From a virus, in IMG/VR virus record IMGVR_UViG_3300021090_000016, positions 1 to 64,000 of that record: 64,000 nt of DNA; one strand, written 5' to 3'. Below the pieces are notes generated by a model that made no database searches, had not been told where the DNA came from, and saw only the letters and a program-made list of their open reading frames with translations. Each line of letters opens with the position of its first letter. Position 1 is the first letter of the stretch. A program made the translations under genes and the position numbers. Positions 1 to 8,399 of the stretch are shown here, one piece after another.

Positions 1-37
1 CTAGCCACTGGTAAGCGTTCGAGATGCCGAGGTTGCA

Positions 38-1048
38 ATGGGACCGAGCCCTGTCTCCTGGACGATGCAGTATACAAACCCTGTTGAGTATGCCAGGTCA
101 CTGCAAGAGCGACAGGGAAAGGCGGCGGACCTATTCCGCGAGTCGCAGGGCCAGGGCGTTGCTGGTGCAACAGCCGGGCTCACTGGAATGCAGGGGCTCG
201 GCAGACTGAACTTGGACAGCTTGATACAGTCCGGGACGCTGGCCAATGAGCAGGCTAAAGAGAAACGGTTTCTGGACGAGCAGACGTACAAGCAAGACCC
301 CGCGCGCCTTCGTGAAGCGCTGATCTTGTCTCAAGCACAAGGCGCACAGGCAGCAGACACGGAAAAGATTCGCACGCTGATCGACCTTTCCAAGACCGGT
401 AGCAATGCACCAGGACCAGGCCAGACGCCGCTTGTGCCTGGCGAGAATCCGCCGGCGCTGTGGGAGTCTATCGCGCCTACACTGGAACGATATAGCGGCA
501 GGACAAAAGACGCTAAAGGAAACTATGCCGGAAAACCAACGGTTGGGGTTGGCGAGTTCCTGTGGAAAATGGACCAGGCCAATCCTGGGTTCCTGCGAAC
601 CAACTACCCAGCCGTCGAAGCGTATATCAAGAACACTTTTGGATCGGAGGCGTTCAACCGTGCGGCTAAAGGTCTGAACCAGTATGGCCAGATGCCATTC
701 GGCGAACATGGAGCTCTTGATTACGTTGCCACAGGTGGCGCTCCTGTGGGCATTGGTGCCGGTGGCGCGAAAGCGGCATACGGCGCGAGAGGCGCTGTAA
801 CGACGGCAGCCCCGGTCGCTGGCTTGGCAGCCAAGGGACTTCCTGTCGGAAAGGTCGTTGCTGGCGGCGCTGGAAGGAGGCTTCCGTTGATTGGTGAGCT
901 GGCAACATTGGCATCCTTGTCACCTCGCATTGGTGCCTTTTTGCGACAGAAGACCAGTGGATTTAGCGAAGAGGAGCTTGGCCGGACAGCGTTGTCGAAA
1001 CTGATAGAAGAGGCACAGAGCGACAGGGCAAAGGCTGGCGGGAGATGA
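38..1048 (+). CDS. Putative internal virion protein
   Basis: 336-residue protein of unknown function. The N-terminal third is polar and rich in Gln, Glu and Lys, like a helical structural protein. The last 110 residues are Gly/Ala-rich with hydrophobic stretches, a composition often seen in podovirus internal or ejection proteins. The ATG at 38 has GAGG five bases upstream; a second in-frame ATG at 65 lacks one. It is followed after 4 bases by the next gene and heads a five-gene plus-strand block. A TAG at 2-4 may end the preceding gene. The virion role is inferred from position and composition only. Confidence 0.6.
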   Translation: MGPSPVSWTMQYTNPVEYARSLQERQGKAADLFRESQGQGVAGATAGLTGMQGLGRLNLDSLIQSGTLANEQAKEKRFLDEQTYKQDPARLREALILSQAQGAQAADTEKIRTLIDLSKTGSNAPGPGQTPLVPGENPPALWESIAPTLERYSGRTKDAKGNYAGKPTVGVGEFLWKMDQANPGFLRTNYPAVEAYIKNTFGSEAFNRAAKGLNQYGQMPFGEHGALDYVATGGAPVGIGAGGAKAAYGARGAVTTAAPVAGLAAKGLPVGKVVAGGAGRRLPLIGELATLASLSPRIGAFLRQKTSGFSEEELGRTALSKLIEEAQSDRAKAGGR

Positions 1049-1052
1049 TGAG

Positions 1053-2090
1053 ATGATGATTTCTAATGCTGCACCTGCTGCTGGAGCAGCTACTGGCAGT
1101 GGCTTGCTCGGTGCGCTCGGGCGTCTGCTCGAACCGCTCGACTATCCGCGCCAGGCGCTCTACAACCTTGGATCAGGGCTGGCAGAGGGGGATCTCTGGA
1201 AGGCGCTCCCCGGCCTCATTGGGGCCGGGGTCGCCGCCCCCCTCATTGCCACGGGCGTTGGCGCCCCGCTAGGAATCCTCGCCGGTTCGCTGGCTGGTGG
1301 GCTTGCCCAGGGCGTTGCAGGCAAAGAGGCGCCTACTACTGGGGATCTGGTGGAGAAGCTTGGCGGAGACAAGGAGAGCTTTTTGCAGAACCTTGCGGTT
1401 GGTGCAGTAACCGATCCACTGACCTACGCAGGCGGGCTCGGCGGGCTGAGAGCAGGAACGGCTGCGTCAAAGGCTGGCGAGTCAGCATATGGGGCACTCA
1501 AGCCCCTGCGCGAGCAGTTTGGCGTCGTCAAAGGCGTGCGCCAGCTCGACACACCGGAGCAGATTGCCAAACTGGCAGCACTGGAGGAATCAGGCGGTAT
1601 GGGCCGAGTCATATCCACGGCTCATGACCAGCCACTAGTTGGCCTAGCAACAGGAGGAACGATCTCTGGAAACGAGCGAGCGATGGGTCGGTTGGCGGAC
1701 ATGGCTACCGAGAGCGGTTTTCGGACGGATGGCATGTATGACCCTGGCTTGCGTGCCGCTGCAATTATTGAGGGTGCTGATCCGAAGGTTGCGCGCCATG
1801 AGACTATTCACGGCTTGATCGACACAGCTTCCAGGACTGGAGAGTATGGTGGGATGCCGCTTGCAATGCAAGTGCCAGCTCGATTGATCCGTTCGCCATT
1901 CAAGTTTACCCGTGGTCTTGGCGAAGTTGCAGACGAGACAGTAGCGCACGCGCTGGAGAACAGGGGGCTTTGGGACCAGCTCGGCGGCGCATATCGCTTC
2001 CTGTCGAACCCACAGCGTGGCTACGCCAAACAATTTGAACAGACGAGCCCGCTGGCAGCAGCACTGTACAAGTTTGGAGCAGAGGGGTAG
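1053..2090 (+). CDS. Putative internal virion protein with HExxH zincin motif
   Basis: 345 residues. Residues 25-130 carry a module (LEPLDYPRQ..., then a conserved DPLTYAGG near 121-128) that recurs in diverged form in the genes at 2378 and 3120. Residues 249-253 read HETIH, the zinc-binding signature of zincin metallopeptidases, followed about 40 residues later by an acidic ADE segment that could supply the third ligand. This suggests a virion-borne peptidase, for instance one acting on the cell envelope or on proteins during ejection. The fold is not otherwise recognised; the enzymatic role is inference. Confidence 0.6.
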   Translation: MMISNAAPAAGAATGSGLLGALGRLLEPLDYPRQALYNLGSGLAEGDLWKALPGLIGAGVAAPLIATGVGAPLGILAGSLAGGLAQGVAGKEAPTTGDLVEKLGGDKESFLQNLAVGAVTDPLTYAGGLGGLRAGTAASKAGESAYGALKPLREQFGVVKGVRQLDTPEQIAKLAALEESGGMGRVISTAHDQPLVGLATGGTISGNERAMGRLADMATESGFRTDGMYDPGLRAAAIIEGADPKVARHETIHGLIDTASRTGEYGGMPLAMQVPARLIRSPFKFTRGLGEVADETVAHALENRGLWDQLGGAYRFLSNPQRGYAKQFEQTSPLAAALYKFGAEG

Positions 2091-2113
2091 TACCTTATCA
2101 CGGAGAGTTAACG

Positions 2114-2368
2114 ATGATGCACGGACAAGAAATGGGGCCAGGCATGATGCCTGGGATGGAACAGGGCATTGGAATGGATCAGAGCCAGAACCCACTCATC
2201 CAGGCTATCCTGATGATGCTGATGGGCGGCGGAATGCAGCAGCCAGGGATGATGCCTGGAATGCCCGGCATGCCACCAGGGATGCCTCCTGGGATGCCTG
2301 GCGCGCCGCAGCAACAGCCGACTCAGATCCTCGACTTCCTGCGAGGAAACAACGGCGGCATGTACTAG
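2114..2368 (+). CDS. Met/Gly/Pro-rich low-complexity protein
   Basis: 84 residues, dominated by GM, PGM and GMPP repeats from about residue 8 to 63, with one hydrophobic stretch (IQAILMMLMGGG). It ends in an ordinary segment rich in Asn and Gly. GGAG lies 8 bases before the ATG. It sits between two genes for paralogous virion proteins, so it is probably a minor virion component or assembly factor. No family is recognised. Confidence 0.6.
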   Translation: MMHGQEMGPGMMPGMEQGIGMDQSQNPLIQAILMMLMGGGMQQPGMMPGMPGMPPGMPPGMPGAPQQQPTQILDFLRGNNGGMY

Positions 2369-2377
2369 GAGATCGAC

Positions 2378-3118
2378 ATGGTTTACGGCGAACCGCTGCT
2401 TGGTCCTGAGTACGGGCCAATGCGTGACGATTTCCTTAGCAGGATAACTGCCCTGTTGGATGCTCCGCGCGACCTGACGTGGCGTGGAGCGTTCGCAACG
2501 GGCATCCCTGGGCTGCTCGGTCTTGGCGATGAGGCGCCGGCGAGCGGTGCCGAGCTGTTAGGTCGGCTTGGGATGGACACCGAAAGCACGCTGACACAAG
2601 CCCTCGGCTTGGGCACAGAGATCGTCGGCAACCCGCTTTCATGGGCCACTGGTCCTCTTGCCAAGTTGCTTGGGCTTGGCGGCAGAGCGGTGGCTCCAGC
2701 GGCGAGGGTAGCAGCCGGTGCTGGTGACGAAGTTGGTGGTGCTTTGGCACGAGCGCTTGGCGCGGCTGCGCCAGAGGCGTCGGCTGGACGAGTTGGTCTT
2801 CCCATGATTTCCCGTCAGGTCTTGCCAGAAACGCAGGCTGCTGCTCAGAGACTGGCCCAGCAAGCCAAGAATGTCGAATGGCTCGGGGGTCCCGAGAGCG
2901 CCAACATAGCGCTCCGCGAGCAAGCCATGCAAAGCCTTCACGGATCAAGGCACCCTCTCATCAACAAGGTGATTGAGCAGAACTATAACCTTGAAGATGT
3001 GATCCGCCAGGCATCTCCTGAGACAGCCGAGGTGTGGAAGCGCATCCTGGCTTCCAACATGAACGACTACCGCTCGTTGAACCAGATCGGTCTGACCCAG
3101 CGGCTTCAGGGTCTATGA
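2378..3118 (+). CDS. Putative internal virion protein (module paralogue)
   Basis: 246 residues. The N-terminal part follows the pattern shared with the neighbours at 1053 and 3120: a hydrophobic helix, LLDAPRD, a Gly-rich stretch, ELLGRLG, and NPLSWATGPL near residues 86-95. The C-terminal part is charged and helical. AGGAG lies 8 bases upstream of the ATG, and the stop is one base before the next start, so it is translated together with the large protein. Function is unknown; a shared membrane- or virion-associated module is inferred. Confidence 0.6.
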   Translation: MVYGEPLLGPEYGPMRDDFLSRITALLDAPRDLTWRGAFATGIPGLLGLGDEAPASGAELLGRLGMDTESTLTQALGLGTEIVGNPLSWATGPLAKLLGLGGRAVAPAARVAAGAGDEVGGALARALGAAAPEASAGRVGLPMISRQVLPETQAAAQRLAQQAKNVEWLGGPESANIALREQAMQSLHGSRHPLINKVIEQNYNLEDVIRQASPETAEVWKRILASNMNDYRSLNQIGLTQRLQGL

Positions 3119-3119
3119 C

Positions 3120-6100
3120 ATGCCATACAATCCATTCGACGACAACCCATACCTTAACAGCATCTATCCTGGTCTTCGGATGCGACGACCTGTGCAGGAG
3201 CCGTCGTTCCCTGCGCTGCCGCAGGAAGAGGAAGAGAGCCTGCTTGCGAGCGTCACGAACAAAGCGCTGGGTGGTCTTGGTTATCTTGGTCAGATCCTTG
3301 ACAAGCCAGGGCGCTCGATCAGAGGGCTTCTTGCTGGTAAACCCAGGGAGCTACTCAACATTCTTCCCTTTGCCTCGGCGGCTGGGCTGACGCGAGAGGA
3401 AGACTACACGTCTGGAAGGGATCTGCTGGAGATGGCTGGTGCCCTTGGTGCAAATGAAGAGGGGCTAGATGCCGGCGATGTTGCCGGCTTCGGCGTGGAC
3501 GTTGTTACCGATCCGCTGAGCTGGCTGTCTGGTCCGCTCGCCCTAACCAAGCTCGGCACAGCAGCCAAGAAGATTGGCGTTGGAGCTGGCACGCTCAGGG
3601 AGGGAATGGCTGGGCTAAAGGCCGGGACTCCAGAGATCGCCCAGCTGGCTAGCGCTACTGGTAGGTCTGGAGCCGAACTCGCCGGACAACCCCTTCGACA
3701 GCTCCTTGGGACTGGCGGCTTGTCCAGTCTACTTGGCTTTGGCGGCACTCCATTGCTGACTGGAGAAGCTGGTGCCAAAACGCTGGACTATCTTAGCACA
3801 GCGGCTGGGTTGGCTGGCAAGGTTCCAGGCATTAAGCAGGTCGTTCAGCACCCGCTTACCGCAAGGCTTGGATCTGGACTAGCCACACTGTTCCGTCCCG
3901 AGAGAGGCGGAATCTTCAATGACGAGCTGGCACGGTACTACGAAAAGAACATTGGTCCAGCGCTTGAGAAGGCTGAGTTTGGTGTCAGGGAGGGCTACGT
4001 TGGTTCACTAAAGGAAGCTGGACAAGCTGGTTATCGTGGTGGTGCTGTAGAGGATCTGGTCCGTGCCGCAGCAGAGGGGAATCTTCCGTCTGGCGTTGCA
4101 CAAGGAACTGCTGAGTCCGCAGCCATAGCGAAGGGGCTGGAGCATAAGGCTCTGAACGCAGCTAAGCTGGCAGAGCAGCACGAGTGGGGCATCCCTGTGA
4201 AGGAGTTGGAGGGCTACGGCCAACCGCGCTATAAGTCAGACGCATCGGTTGGCACTGGAAAATTCGGGCGCAAACAGCTTGACCCATCACATCCATCGAT
4301 GATCGCCCGCGAAGCTGCGTTCAAGGGTCCGTACCGCAATTTGCCAACGCAGACAATTGAGGACATCCTTCATGACCCCATTGCAGCCGGAGCCGACAAG
4401 AGTAGTGCGCGCGATGCGATCATGGACATCATCGCCGGCAAGCAACTTGTCCCAGGGACCGCTGAGTACCAAGCCGCATTTCGACAAGCTTCAGACCTCG
4501 CTGGCTTTGCTGGTGGCGTCGGTCTTCTAACCCCGGAGCAAAGATTCTTTGGCTCGGCGCTTGAGAACCAGGCGCGTGGCACTATGTTCGCTGATAGGGC
4601 GATCGCAACGTCTAAGGGTGTGCATGGATTCATCGCAGAAAGCATGCGCCCAATGGTTGATCTTGGGGCTGAAGGAGTCCCGTTGGACGCAGCACTTTTC
4701 GACAAGATGGGGCTCGGGCACAAGGTTTTGACTACTGCCGGAGAGCTTTCTGCCCCAATGGCAAAGCTGTCTGAGCTGACTGGAAAGTCCGTGGAAGAAC
4801 TCTCGCAGTACGGCATGCCGGCAGACCTTGCCAACGCTGTCACAAAGCTCATGCGGCCCATGTCAACGCCAGAGGCGATGCGTCCGTTCCTCGAAGTCTT
4901 CGACGCCGGCACGAACATCCTCAAGAAGCTGTTGACGGTAGTGTTTCCTGGCTTCCATGTTCGCAATATGGGCACGGTTGTCTGGCAGAACACCGTAGGG
5001 GGCATTGGTCCAGAGACACTGCTGGAGGCAAAGAATGTACTGAGCGGGGCACCAGCGGCTGGCATGAAGGACATTCCGGCGTTCGCTGGCGCTGGACTCG
5101 ATGACGTAGGCGCCATGCAGCGTCTAGCAGAAGGCGCCTACGCCAGAAAGCTGATCGTCCATGGCGTATCGCAGATCGACGCCTCGCTGACCGGAGGCGC
5201 AGCAAGGGAAATGTTCGAGGGTCTCGGAACGACCCTTCCAGGCGAGCCGGGATGGCTTCCAATGACCGCTGGCAAGACCTTCAATCCGATCAAGCAGGGC
5301 GAAGCTGCTGCACGATACGTTGACGCAATGGGACGCATGAGCGCCTACATAGGATTTCTAAAGCAGGGATTCACCGAGGACATGGCGGCTGGTGGTGCCA
5401 AGGCGCTTCACTATGACTACGCGGCAATGACGCCATTTGATAAAGCTGTGTGGAAGCGGCTTTTTCCTTTTTGGGCTTGGACAAAAAAGAACTCCGAGTT
5501 CTTCATCAAGTCCATGCTCTCCGACCCAGCGCTCCCCCAGGCTGGCATCCGAGTTGGAACCAGCCTCAGAGACCCGAACACTTTCATCCCCGGCTTTATC
5601 GGAGAGGGCATAGGGCTACCGATGGCCGGGGCGCCTGAAGGTCATCAGCGATACCTCTCCAGCCTCGGTTTGCCAATCGAGGATGAGCCGATCAAGGCGC
5701 TCGGTAGCGCACTTCACGGCGAGCCTAGCAGGGCTGTCGGACAGTTGCTGAGCCAGCTACATCCAGCCCTGAAGTACCCAATAGAGCTTGCGACTGGCAC
5801 TCAGCTCTTCACGGGCAGGCGCCTTGAGGACCTGAAGCCCAGCACGCTTGCCAGTGGCCTGTCCCTTGGCTCTGAGGACACCGCCGGGGCACTGAGCCAG
5901 TTTATATCCAATACGCCAGCATCCCGCGCGTCCACCGTCATAGACAAGCTGATGGACACGCTTGGTCCCAACGCTCGCAAGGGAGCGCCGGAAACTGCGT
6001 TGAACCTCTTGACTGGCGCTCGATTGACCGATGTTGATGTGGAACGTCAGCGGGAGATTGCTGCCAGCAAGATCATCGAGAGCCAGCTCAAGGGACACAA

Positions 6101-6239
6101 GGGCGTCAAGGTCTTCACCCGCCCATATGCCAAGGTCGCCGATATTCCCAACCTTGCACCGGAGGACATCCTGCTTCTTCGGCTCCAGACCGGTCTGGAG
6201 AAGAGGGCGCGGGAGCGAATCAAGGTGAAGACAAAGTAG
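3120..6239 (+). CDS. Large internal virion / ejection-type protein (1039 aa)
   Basis: 1039 residues, by far the longest protein in the block. The first 150 residues repeat the shared module (ILDKPGRS, GRDLLEMAG, DPLSWLSGPL). The middle has FPGFHVRNMGTVVWQN and, later, FPFWAWTKKNSEFF, motifs I know from very large phage polyvalent or internal virion proteins. Size, position downstream of tail genes in a circular map, and motifs fit a podovirus protein ejected into the host with DNA. No catalytic motif is seen. The exact role (channel former, peptidoglycan opener) cannot be read from the sequence. Confidence 0.65.
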   Translation: MPYNPFDDNPYLNSIYPGLRMRRPVQEPSFPALPQEEEESLLASVTNKALGGLGYLGQILDKPGRSIRGLLAGKPRELLNILPFASAAGLTREEDYTSGRDLLEMAGALGANEEGLDAGDVAGFGVDVVTDPLSWLSGPLALTKLGTAAKKIGVGAGTLREGMAGLKAGTPEIAQLASATGRSGAELAGQPLRQLLGTGGLSSLLGFGGTPLLTGEAGAKTLDYLSTAAGLAGKVPGIKQVVQHPLTARLGSGLATLFRPERGGIFNDELARYYEKNIGPALEKAEFGVREGYVGSLKEAGQAGYRGGAVEDLVRAAAEGNLPSGVAQGTAESAAIAKGLEHKALNAAKLAEQHEWGIPVKELEGYGQPRYKSDASVGTGKFGRKQLDPSHPSMIAREAAFKGPYRNLPTQTIEDILHDPIAAGADKSSARDAIMDIIAGKQLVPGTAEYQAAFRQASDLAGFAGGVGLLTPEQRFFGSALENQARGTMFADRAIATSKGVHGFIAESMRPMVDLGAEGVPLDAALFDKMGLGHKVLTTAGELSAPMAKLSELTGKSVEELSQYGMPADLANAVTKLMRPMSTPEAMRPFLEVFDAGTNILKKLLTVVFPGFHVRNMGTVVWQNTVGGIGPETLLEAKNVLSGAPAAGMKDIPAFAGAGLDDVGAMQRLAEGAYARKLIVHGVSQIDASLTGGAAREMFEGLGTTLPGEPGWLPMTAGKTFNPIKQGEAAARYVDAMGRMSAYIGFLKQGFTEDMAAGGAKALHYDYAAMTPFDKAVWKRLFPFWAWTKKNSEFFIKSMLSDPALPQAGIRVGTSLRDPNTFIPGFIGEGIGLPMAGAPEGHQRYLSSLGLPIEDEPIKALGSALHGEPSRAVGQLLSQLHPALKYPIELATGTQLFTGRRLEDLKPSTLASGLSLGSEDTAGALSQFISNTPASRASTVIDKLMDTLGPNARKGAPETALNLLTGARLTDVDVERQREIAASKIIESQLKGHKGVKVFTRPYAKVADIPNLAPEDILLLRLQTGLEKRARERIKVKTK

Positions 6240-6251
6240 AGGAGGCGGACG

Positions 6252-6419
6252 ATGCCACTGTCGAAGGGGAAGAGTGACGCTGCGGTTTCGTCTAACATCA
6301 AGGAATTGATGAGTAGTGGCAGACCACAGAAGCAAGCGGTTGCGATCGCAATGCGCCAGGCTGGCAGAGGGAAGGTTGGGGTAAGGAAGAAGGGGCGAGT
6401 GGGTGTGAGGAGGAAGTAG
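6252..6419 (+). CDS. Small basic phage protein (SGRPQKQAVAIA type)
   Basis: 55 residues. It starts MPLSKGKSDAAVSSNIKELM, then has the motif SGRPQKQAVAIAMRQAG, seen in many phage genomes as a tiny basic protein of unknown function, and ends in an Arg/Lys/Gly-rich tail that could bind nucleic acid. A very strong ribosome site (AGAGGAGG) precedes the ATG. It is the last plus-strand gene before transcription converges with the minus-strand operon. Confidence 0.75.
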   Translation: MPLSKGKSDAAVSSNIKELMSSGRPQKQAVAIAMRQAGRGKVGVRKKGRVGVRRK

Positions 6420-6431
6420 CCCACCCGCCCC
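6392..6431. terminator. Hairpin between convergent operons
   Basis: 12-base arms at 6392-6403 and 6420-6431 pair with one A-C mismatch around a 16-base loop that holds the stop codon of the small basic gene. There is no T tract on the plus side. On the minus side the next bases are pyrimidine-rich. It is placed exactly where two opposing operons meet, so a bidirectional terminator is plausible. Confidence 0.5.
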
Positions 6432-6437
6432 AAGTGG

Positions 6438-7277
6438 TTACTCGTCAAATAGATCCTGGTCGCCATCCACTGCGTTGTCCTGGTTGACATCACCAGGGAT
6501 CGGGAACTGCTCGCTCCCAGTTCCGGTCAACCTCTTGATTGTCCGCTTGGCAAGGTAAGCCATAAGCGCCTGCTCGGCCTTCTCGTAGATGATAGTACCA
6601 TGCACGCCACCGTATGACTTGTTTTTCAATGCCTCAAGGAGACAATTGCGCAATGTCACCATAGCCTGATCGTCGCGTGGGCATGCCTGCTCGCCGCTTT
6701 TCAGCTGTTTGCAAAATGTTGACAGCCTAACCCTGTCATGAGTGTACCAGGCCCGTGCCACCACAGCGTAGATCGGGGCGATACAGATTCCACGGCGCTT
6801 TCCGCCAAAGCTGCGTATCGCAAACTCGATGGCGTCGATATGCTCCTCGATGTAGTCAATGACAACCTGGTTTGACACTGGGACCTTGCTGCAATTGCCA
6901 TCCTTCATGCGGCGAGCAATGGCGACGTGCAGGTGGGTTATAGTCACCATGCCTGACATCCTGGCACCATCACTTACACTACGGACGCTGCCAGTGTCAA
7001 AGACAGGTACGCCTTCCTTGGGCACATCAAAGCACACCATCATCACAACGCCAATGCCAGACTCGGCGATAGCCTCCAGGCGGTTCTGACCATCCACGAG
7101 CCAACCATCCGTGTCAAAGGCAATTCCCTGGTGAGTCTCCCTCCACCTTCCGTTCTTAATGTCCTCGACCATGAGACCGATCTTCCAGAGCTTCTTCCTA
7201 CGGTTATTGGGGTGATTCATCTCATCCACAATCCACCGTGCGGCAGACGCCGAGATGAAGTACCAGCCCCAGGTCAT
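6438..7277 (-). CDS. ParB-like / phage nuclease-fold protein
   Basis: 279 residues with the chosen start at 7277 (ATG with AAGGA nine bases upstream). The N-terminal domain has the order ...NNRR..., IKNGRW, HQGIAFDTDGWLVDGQNRLEA; the last matches the DGQHRL signature of ParB/sulfiredoxin-fold phage proteins. The C-terminal half is helical, ending in an acidic tail. An open frame extends upstream to 7469 (other ATGs at 7421 and 7388), which would overlap the methyltransferase gene. Likely a DNA-binding regulator or nuclease; the precise role is unknown. Confidence 0.7.
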   Translation of the reverse strand: MTWGWYFISASAARWIVDEMNHPNNRRKKLWKIGLMVEDIKNGRWRETHQGIAFDTDGWLVDGQNRLEAIAESGIGVVMMVCFDVPKEGVPVFDTGSVRSVSDGARMSGMVTITHLHVAIARRMKDGNCSKVPVSNQVVIDYIEEHIDAIEFAIRSFGGKRRGICIAPIYAVVARAWYTHDRVRLSTFCKQLKSGEQACPRDDQAMVTLRNCLLEALKNKSYGGVHGTIIYEKAEQALMAYLAKRTIKRLTGTGSEQFPIPGDVNQDNAVDGDQDLFDE

Positions 7278-7326
7278 GTTTGTCTTCCTTGGGCTAAGGA
7301 GCGACTTGGCGTGGGCCAGTGGATTT

Positions 7327-7965
7327 TTAATCACTGGCTTCGCCGAAGAGCAGCTCCTTGCGATCGTCGCCTGATCCTGGTTGTTCATCATCACTGCATT
7401 GTTGAACGTCTCTGCGACCATAAAAGAGGTCCTCTCTAATGTCGTTGCCCCAAACAGTCCAACCATCAACTGCCTGTCTAGCGAATAGTTCCAATCGGGG
7501 AGATGGGCTGGACCGTTCGATCAGCAACCTGGTCTTCTCTGGCTTGGCACTGTGCTCGCCAGAATCTGCCATCAACCAACTATTCAGTTTCTTGCTGCGG
7601 AACTTACAGTTCCCACGAACGCCTAGAAGCATTAACTCATGTGAAACCCTCCAGTAGTTTCCCATCCCAAAGCGATTCTTGATCCACACAAAGCTCGACT
7701 TGTATTCAAATCCCCACGCTGCCATGACTACAAGTGCATCTGGCAACAGTGGGCTTGTGGCCCATAGATGAAGATGGGAGTTATCGGCTGCGAGTTCCTT
7801 AATTGGCAGTGCTGCAAGATCGTGGATTGAAAGAGTTGGGTAGTTCTTTGCAGCACTACTCCTGGTTGCCTTGTTGCTGTACTGCCATGGCGGATCGGCG
7901 TAGATGGTCCCGAACTTGGCGCCGGAATCAACGAGCTGCTCCAGTGATTTGGCAACGTACTTCAT
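7327..7965 (-). CDS. MT-A70 family N6-adenine DNA methyltransferase
   Basis: 212 residues. The catalytic motif DPPW is at 24-27, followed by LHLWATSPLLPDAL and FVWIKN, and the family ending LELFARQAVDGWTVWGND, all typical of MT-A70-like adenine methyltransferases. It would transfer methyl groups from S-adenosylmethionine to adenine in DNA, probably protecting phage DNA from host restriction. The roughly 35 residues after WGND are not part of the usual fold and overlap possible upstream starts of the next gene. The start overlaps the stop of the preceding gene (TGATG). Confidence 0.9.
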   Translation of the reverse strand: MKYVAKSLEQLVDSGAKFGTIYADPPWQYSNKATRSSAAKNYPTLSIHDLAALPIKELAADNSHLHLWATSPLLPDALVVMAAWGFEYKSSFVWIKNRFGMGNYWRVSHELMLLGVRGNCKFRSKKLNSWLMADSGEHSAKPEKTRLLIERSSPSPRLELFARQAVDGWTVWGNDIREDLFYGRRDVQQCSDDEQPGSGDDRKELLFGEASD

Positions 7966-8399
7966 CAGTTCCCGTACACTTTGATCGTTGACCCATCCGC
8001 CGTCCCATCCCCAAGCCGCTCGTTTATCGCCGCCCGCAACTCAGCCCGAGACCGGCAGAGTTCTACATCTCGTTTCATCATGTCACGGAGTACCGCCTCG
8101 GGGATCTTCTTGTCAGTAGCCGCCGCCCACTTGACCTGGCAGAGATCCCAGAGATCATGGTTCGCCTTAACAAGCTGCTTGACCAGCTCCTCAACCCCTC
8201 CTTTCTCCAGGATGCGGTCCAGCTCGCCGTGCAGCTCACATTCGGTGTGCTGCGACTTCAGGCAGTCGATGATGAGCTTCTCGATCAGCTCCGCGATGTT
8301 AACTGTCACTGCCTTCTCCTTCTCTTTGTGCCAGAACCTACGGAAGAAAAGCATCTTGTTGGGATCGCCCGCCAGGAAGAAGCGTTCCAGCATCGTCAT
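7965..8399 (-). CDS. Hypothetical helical protein
   Basis: 144 residues with the start at 8399 (ATGA overlap with the upstream stop; AGGAG eight bases upstream). Charged and helical, with a run VNIAELIEKLIIDCLKSQ and a Cys pair in TECELHGELD. No domain is recognised. It sits between a Gp37/Gp68-type gene and the MT-A70 methyltransferase in an apparent translationally coupled operon, so it may act with DNA modification, but nothing in the sequence shows that directly. Confidence 0.65.
   Translation of the reverse strand: MTMLERFFLAGDPNKMLFFRRFWHKEKEKAVTVNIAELIEKLIIDCLKSQHTECELHGELDRILEKGGVEELVKQLVKANHDLWDLCQVKWAAATDKKIPEAVLRDMMKRDVELCRSRAELRAAINERLGDGTADGSTIKVYGN

Noticed and set aside
1-291. 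Minus-strand open frame at the left edge
   Set aside because: Shadow of the plus-strand virion gene; no ribosome site.
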